From NCBI GenBank assembly GCA_036503065.1, contig DASXXM010000662.1, positions 1 to 9,223 of the forward strand: a DNA stretch of 9,223 nt, written 5' to 3'. The notes under the pieces are model-generated. The model had not been told where the DNA came from and did not search any database. It was given only the letters and a program-made list of their open reading frames with translations. The stretch comes from DATEPR01 sp036503065 (GTDB lineage: Bacteria; Actinomycetota; Actinomycetes; Mycobacteriales; Pseudonocardiaceae). Positions within the stretch are counted from its first letter, which is position 1; the number at the start of each line of letters is the position of its first letter. Both the position numbers and the translations under genes were made by a program. Positions 6,592 to 9,223 of this stretch are shown one piece after another.

Positions 6592-7218
6592 ATGAGTATG
6601 GCCAGGTATTTCGACGTACACCCCGACAACCCACAGCGACGGGTGATCACCCAGGTGGTCGACATCGTCCGCGCCGACGGCCTGATCGCCTATCCCACCG
6701 ATTCGTGTTTCGCACTTGGTTGTCAACTGGGCAACAAGGACGGCATCGACCGAATCAGGTCCATCCGGCACCTGGACGACCACCACCACTTCACCCTGGT
6801 CTGCCAGGACTTCGCCCAACTGGGCCAGTTGGTCTACGTGGACAACCGGATCTTCCGCGCGATCAAGGCGTCCACCCCCGGCAGCTACACGTTCATCCTG
6901 CCGGCCACGAAGGAGGTCCCCCGCCGCCTGCTGCACCCACGCAAGAAAACGGTCGGCGTGCGCATCCCGGACCACCGAGTCGCCCAAGCACTACTGGCGG
7001 AACTGGGCGAACCACTCGTGTCCAGCACCCTGATCCTGCCCGACCAGGAGGAGCCGCTGACCCAGGGCTGGGAGATCAAGGAACGTCTCGACCACGTCAT
7101 CGACGCGGTCATCGACTCCGGCGACTGCGGCACCGAACCAACCACAGTGATCGACTTCTCCACCGACGAACCAGAAATAGTCCGCCACGGCGCAGGCGAC
7201 ACGTCCCGCTTCGAATAG
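6592..7218 (+). CDS. yciO: YciO protein, stand-alone YrdC/Sua5-fold family
   Basis: A 208-residue cytoplasmic protein that matches E. coli YciO, as I recall it, nearly end to end. Shared features are YFDVHPDNPQRRVITQ at the N-terminus, IAYPTDSCFALGC (32-44), IRSIRHLDDHHHFTLVC (55-71), TPGSYTFILPATKEVPRRLL (95-114), VGVRIPDH (121-128) and PTTVIDFS (183-190). This fold binds RNA and a nucleotide. TsaC/Sua5 members make threonylcarbamoyl-AMP for the t6A modification of tRNA. YciO is a sister group whose role is less settled, and the basic pocket differs from TsaC, so t6A synthesis should not be assumed. ATG 6592 is the first in-frame start, with AGGTGA ten bases upstream; ATG 6598 is an alternative. 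It is divergent from dipZ and ends 39 bases before the orphan gene. Confidence 0.92.
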   Translation: MSMARYFDVHPDNPQRRVITQVVDIVRADGLIAYPTDSCFALGCQLGNKDGIDRIRSIRHLDDHHHFTLVCQDFAQLGQLVYVDNRIFRAIKASTPGSYTFILPATKEVPRRLLHPRKKTVGVRIPDHRVAQALLAELGEPLVSSTLILPDQEEPLTQGWEIKERLDHVIDAVIDSGDCGTEPTTVIDFSTDEPEIVRHGAGDTSRFE

Positions 7219-7257
7219 CAACTGTCCACCGCGGCGCCATGTGGCAGGATATCAAAT

Positions 7258-7818
7258 GTGACACTGCCAGCACGAATGGGACCAAAAGGTTTCGCAGGTG
7301 CGATCTATCAGAGCCGTATTGCCAATTCACCGGAACGGCTCCTTGACGTCATCGCTACGACCATGGTTACCACCCAGACAACGTCTGGACTGCTACCAGG
7401 CATATCGGCTGAGTGGGAGCCGTGGCGCATCGGCCCGCTGCAGCGGACTCAGCGCGAGTACAACGACGAAAAAACAGGCATACCAACGATGCTTGATGGT
7501 GCCACCTTCTGGAGTGAAACGCGCTTCATCGAGCGGGAAGGCGACTACGTACGACGTGGTGGCGTGGTAGCCGAATGCTTTGCCAGCTTCGACCATCCTT
7601 CATTCGCTACAGGCTTCTCGCTGGTTCGACTTGATTTCAGTGATACCAAACCATCACCGATGTGGTTATACTACACCTCAGAGTTAATTGTCTACCATAC
7701 GACCGTGAGTATCGCCGCCCAAATTCTGCAGTACAGCGCCGTCCCCGGCATGGCCCTATTGATGGAAGATGGGGGTTGGCTCAACCGGGTCTTCCTCCAG
7801 TTCGGCACCGAGTTCTAG
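7258..7818 (+). CDS. Hypothetical protein, orphan, low GC with two TTA codons
   Basis: A 186-residue protein that I do not recognise. GTG 7258 is preferred because AGGA at 7246-7249 stands eight bases upstream; ATG 7276 (residue 7) is an alternative. No signal peptide, membrane helix or known catalytic motif is visible. Residues 13-40 look helical, and the later part alternates charged and aromatic residues as in a mixed alpha/beta soluble fold, with a hydrophobic stretch at 147-168. There are five tryptophans and a single cysteine (C107). Base composition stands out: bases 7321-7380, 7441-7500 and 7621-7680 contain 34, 31 and 26 G+C of 60, against 40 of 60 at 7021-7080 in yciO. Leu137 (7666-7668) and Leu143 (7684-7686) use TTA. 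This suggests acquired DNA. A strong terminator follows. That it is a real gene rests on the ribosome site, the length, lack of a competing frame and clean termination. Confidence 0.7.
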   Translation: MTLPARMGPKGFAGAIYQSRIANSPERLLDVIATTMVTTQTTSGLLPGISAEWEPWRIGPLQRTQREYNDEKTGIPTMLDGATFWSETRFIEREGDYVRRGGVVAECFASFDHPSFATGFSLVRLDFSDTKPSPMWLYYTSELIVYHTTVSIAAQILQYSAVPGMALLMEDGGWLNRVFLQFGTEF

Positions 7819-7873
7819 TGGCTTGACCAACCCCGGTCGGCATGGGACTGAAGCAGGCCGCCGATAGGCGTCG

Positions 7874-7910
7874 CGGCGCCGGCTCCGACCGGCGGCCGGA
7901 GCCGGCGCCG
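7874..7910. terminator. GC-rich hairpin terminator between convergent genes
   Basis: Bases 7874-7887 pair perfectly with 7897-7910, a 14-bp stem with a nine-base loop. Thirteen of the 14 pairs are G-C. It sits between the stop of the orphan gene (7818) and the stop of the minus-strand ABM gene (TAA at 7917-7915), three bases from the latter. No T tract follows on either strand, which is common for actinomycete terminators. It can serve both convergent transcripts. Confidence 0.8.
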
Positions 7911-7914
7911 GGGA

Positions 7915-8241
7915 TTATCTCGTCGGGGTTAGTTCGCCCATTTTGTCCCAGTCGGTGTTGGGGATGTTCGCGTTGATGATGTCCGGCTTCGTGGCTATCA
8001 CGTCCGGCATCCAGGCCATCGCCGTTTTGAAGTGGTCCGTGTTCACGTGGGCCTCGCCGGCCGCTGGGGATTCGAAGCCTTCCACCAGCACGAACTGGTT
8101 GGGGGTTTCGAGGCTGCTGGACCATTCGAAGAACAGGTTGCCCGGTTCCGCGCGCACGCCCTCGGTGAATTCCCGCACCCTGTCCAGCCACGAGTCGGCG
8201 TACTCCGGGTGGACGGTGAACTTGACGACGATGAAGATCAT
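7915..8241 (-). CDS. ABM-domain putative quinol monooxygenase
   Basis: A 108-residue dimeric alpha+beta barrel (ferredoxin-like) protein of the antibiotic biosynthesis monooxygenase family, similar in length to YgiN. Visible features are the N-terminal strand MIFIVVKFTVHPE, the helix DSWLDRVREFTEGVRAEPGN (17-35) with the family's E-P-G turn, strand LFFEWSSS (36-43), FVLVEGFES (50-58) and the helix with H65 and H70 in EAHVNTDHFK. Members act without cofactor on quinols or polyketide-like substrates, or simply bind hydrophobic ligands; the substrate here is unknown. GAAAGG overlaps the stop of the upstream acetate transporter and serves as ribosome site about eight bases before the ATG at 8241. 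It is the last gene of the operon, directly before the terminator. No aromatic polyketide or oxidoreductase gene is next to it. Confidence 0.88.
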   Translation of the reverse strand: MIFIVVKFTVHPEYADSWLDRVREFTEGVRAEPGNLFFEWSSSLETPNQFVLVEGFESPAAGEAHVNTDHFKTAMAWMPDVIATKPDIINANIPNTDWDKMGELTPTR

Positions 8242-8253
8242 CAGCCGAACCTT

Positions 8254-8889
8254 TCAGTGCAGCACGGGGCGACCCAGTGGCAGGGCCGGGCCGCCGGTTG
8301 CCTGGGATGTGGAGCCGAAGTACAGATACACCCCGACCGCCGCGAAGGCCAGGACCACGACGCCACCGACTTTAGCCAACGACGCCGAGCCCTGCAGCGT
8401 GCTGATCAGAACCAGGGCCAGCGCCACGTCGATCAGCAGGAACAACGCCGTGAACGCGACCGGCAGGCGCAACGTCGCCAGTGTCAGCATCACGATGATC
8501 ACGAGCCACGAGATCAGGAACAGACCCTGGGTGGACGTGGCGGCAGCGGCCGTGACACCGAACCAGTTGTGGGTCAGGCCGAGCACCAACACCGCGTAAC
8601 TCCACCAGAAGCCGGCGAAGATGCCGAACACGCCGGCCACCGCCGACTGATTCAGGAAAGCCGCCCATACGGCCGCGACCAGCAGACCAACGCCGGTGGC
8701 GGCCAGGATGATCGGCAGGGACGCGCCGACCGCCGTGGCCGGCACGTATCCCACCAGGACGAGGCCGAGCGCGATCGAGCCGACGACGAAGCTCGGCAGG
8801 CCGATCTGCATCGGGTCACCGGTCGGCGCGGCGGCGGCGGGCGCATCGGCGGCCGTGTGGCGGGCGGTCTGCTCTTCAAGGGTTGTCAT
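8254..8889 (-). CDS. Acetate/succinate transporter of the GPR1/FUN34/YaaH (SatP) family
   Basis: A 211-residue inner-membrane protein with six predicted helices (about 31-49, 54-76, 84-105, 122-139, 143-163, 172-192), the usual topology of the acetate uptake family. The signature region before helix 1, normally close to NPAPLGL, reads DPMQIGLPSF (25-34). FAGFWWSYA (91-99) matches the conserved helix 3 motif, and LTHNWFG follows. The family moves acetate and small carboxylates with protons or as anion channels. The first 24 residues are Ala/Pro/Thr-rich and likely disordered. AGGAG stands eight bases before the ATG at 8889, and the gene lies 17 bases after the small membrane protein and 12 before the ABM gene. 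The changed signature (Met-Gln in place of Ala-Pro) may alter selectivity, so acetate as substrate is an inference. Confidence 0.9.
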   Translation of the reverse strand: MTTLEEQTARHTAADAPAAAAPTGDPMQIGLPSFVVGSIALGLVLVGYVPATAVGASLPIILAATGVGLLVAAVWAAFLNQSAVAGVFGIFAGFWWSYAVLVLGLTHNWFGVTAAAATSTQGLFLISWLVIIVMLTLATLRLPVAFTALFLLIDVALALVLISTLQGSASLAKVGGVVVLAFAAVGVYLYFGSTSQATGGPALPLGRPVLH

Positions 8890-8906
8890 GGCACAGTCTC
8901 CTTAGT

Positions 8907-9137
8907 TCAGCTGATCAGCAGTCCGACAAGGCCAAGGACCATCACGGTCGTGCTGGCGTGCAGTGCGGGCATGGCATGGCTGCGCCACCACCGCACCCTG
9001 GTCATCAGGTGCGCCGGCACCAGACCGACGGCCAGCCTGCGCAGGGCGGAGCGGCAGGCGACGATCGACAGGGTGCCGGTCGCGCCGAGCACCGTGGCCG
9101 CGACCGCGAGCAGGTGCGGTGTGGTCGGCTCCATCAT
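8907..9137 (-). CDS. Small two-helix membrane protein of unknown function
   Basis: A 76-residue protein that I do not assign to a family. The start at 9137 is firm: GGAGG on the minus strand (9149-9145) lies seven bases upstream and the ATGA overlaps the stop of the preceding transporter gene. A hydrophobic segment runs from about residue 9 to 28, and a second from about 57 to 75, ending at the C-terminus. Between them is a basic region with RSALRR (29-34) and RVRWWR (47-52), which by the positive-inside rule would face the cytoplasm, with both ends outside. The layout resembles small accessory subunits that modulate a transporter. Its place between two transporter genes supports such a role, but this is inference. 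Confidence 0.7.
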   Translation of the reverse strand: MMEPTTPHLLAVAATVLGATGTLSIVACRSALRRLAVGLVPAHLMTRVRWWRSHAMPALHASTTVMVLGLVGLLIS

Positions 9138-9223
9138 CGGATCGCCTCCGTCACCAGGTAGGCATTGAGCGCGATGATCAACAGTGCGGCGCAGGTCGCG
9201 GCCACCGTCGTGACAGGACGGTT
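9134..9223 (-). CDS. C-terminus of a probable NRAMP-like divalent metal transporter (5' part outside window)
   Basis: The last 29 codons of a minus-strand gene end at TGA 9136-9134, overlapping the next start as ATGA. The visible peptide begins NRPVTTVAAT and continues into a hydrophobic helix ALLIIALNAYLV, then TEAIR. This resembles the final transmembrane helix of NRAMP/MntH-type transporters, which commonly end in an IALN-(V/A/L)YLL pattern. With so little sequence, another polytopic transporter remains possible. It is the first visible gene of the operon that continues through the small membrane protein, the acetate transporter and the ABM protein. Confidence 0.5.
   Translation of the reverse strand, partial: NRPVTTVAATCAALLIIALNAYLVTEAIR

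Noticed and set aside
3913..7218. An open frame of 1101 codons on the + strand running through the amidase, opposite dipZ, and into yciO
   Set aside because: Only its end (from 6592) is real, as yciO. The rest is out of frame with the amidase or antisense to dipZ, has no domain features and is rich in Arg/Gly/His/Asp, as expected for shadow frames in high-GC DNA.
6592..7218. Assignment as the t6A enzyme TsaC/Sua5
   Set aside because: The sequence follows YciO, the sister group, including its N-terminal HPDNPQ segment; the t6A role is not established for this group.
7258..7818. Toxin, antitoxin or phage-defence protein
   Set aside because: There is no partner gene, no catalytic motif and no mobile element next to it; acquired-looking composition alone does not support a defence role.

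Overview
The window is high-GC DNA with strong GC bias at third codon positions, GTG starts, ATGA gene overlaps and a GC-rich hairpin terminator without a T tract. This points to an actinomycete. The gene content (a three-domain DipZ, an acetamidase module, TTA codons in accessory genes) fits a Pseudonocardiales- or Streptomyces-like soil species, but I cannot name a genus.

Left part (1-2199, + strand). The window opens inside the last 70 codons of a ribonuclease HI gene. Next is a secreted FG-GAP/VCBS-type protein with three calcium-loop motifs and a TTA codon at position 6. A GntR-family regulator with an FCD ligand domain follows.

Amide module (1381-4753, + strand). The GntR regulator is followed, after a 74-base gap, by an APC-superfamily permease and an acetamidase/formamidase whose start overlaps the permease stop (ATGA). 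The gap holds a plausible promoter and a perfect 6+6 inverted repeat (ATGGTC/GACCAT) over its -10. The reading is a locally controlled uptake-and-hydrolysis operon for a small amide or related nitrogen compound; the substrate is inferred.

Middle (4750-7218). A DipZ-type protein (CcdA membrane domain, thioredoxin-like domain, C-terminal beta domain) lies on the minus strand. It converges on the amidase gene so tightly that the two stop codons share the palindrome CTAG. Divergent from dipZ is yciO, a stand-alone YrdC/YciO-family protein.

An orphan gene (7258-7818, + strand) encodes 186 residues of no family I recognise. It has clearly lower GC than its surroundings and two TTA codons, suggesting acquired DNA and possible bldA-type control. 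A 14-bp hairpin terminator separates it from the next operon.

Right part (7915-9223, - strand, reading right to left). A compact four-gene run: the C-terminus of a probable NRAMP-like metal transporter, a 76-residue two-helix membrane protein overlapping it by ATGA, a SatP/YaaH-type acetate transporter, and a small ABM-fold monooxygenase-like protein. Tight spacing and good ribosome binding sites suggest one transcript. The combination is not a system I can name.

Nothing in the window is clearly a new defence or mobile system. The best candidates for something undescribed are the orphan gene and the transporter/small-membrane-protein/ABM operon.
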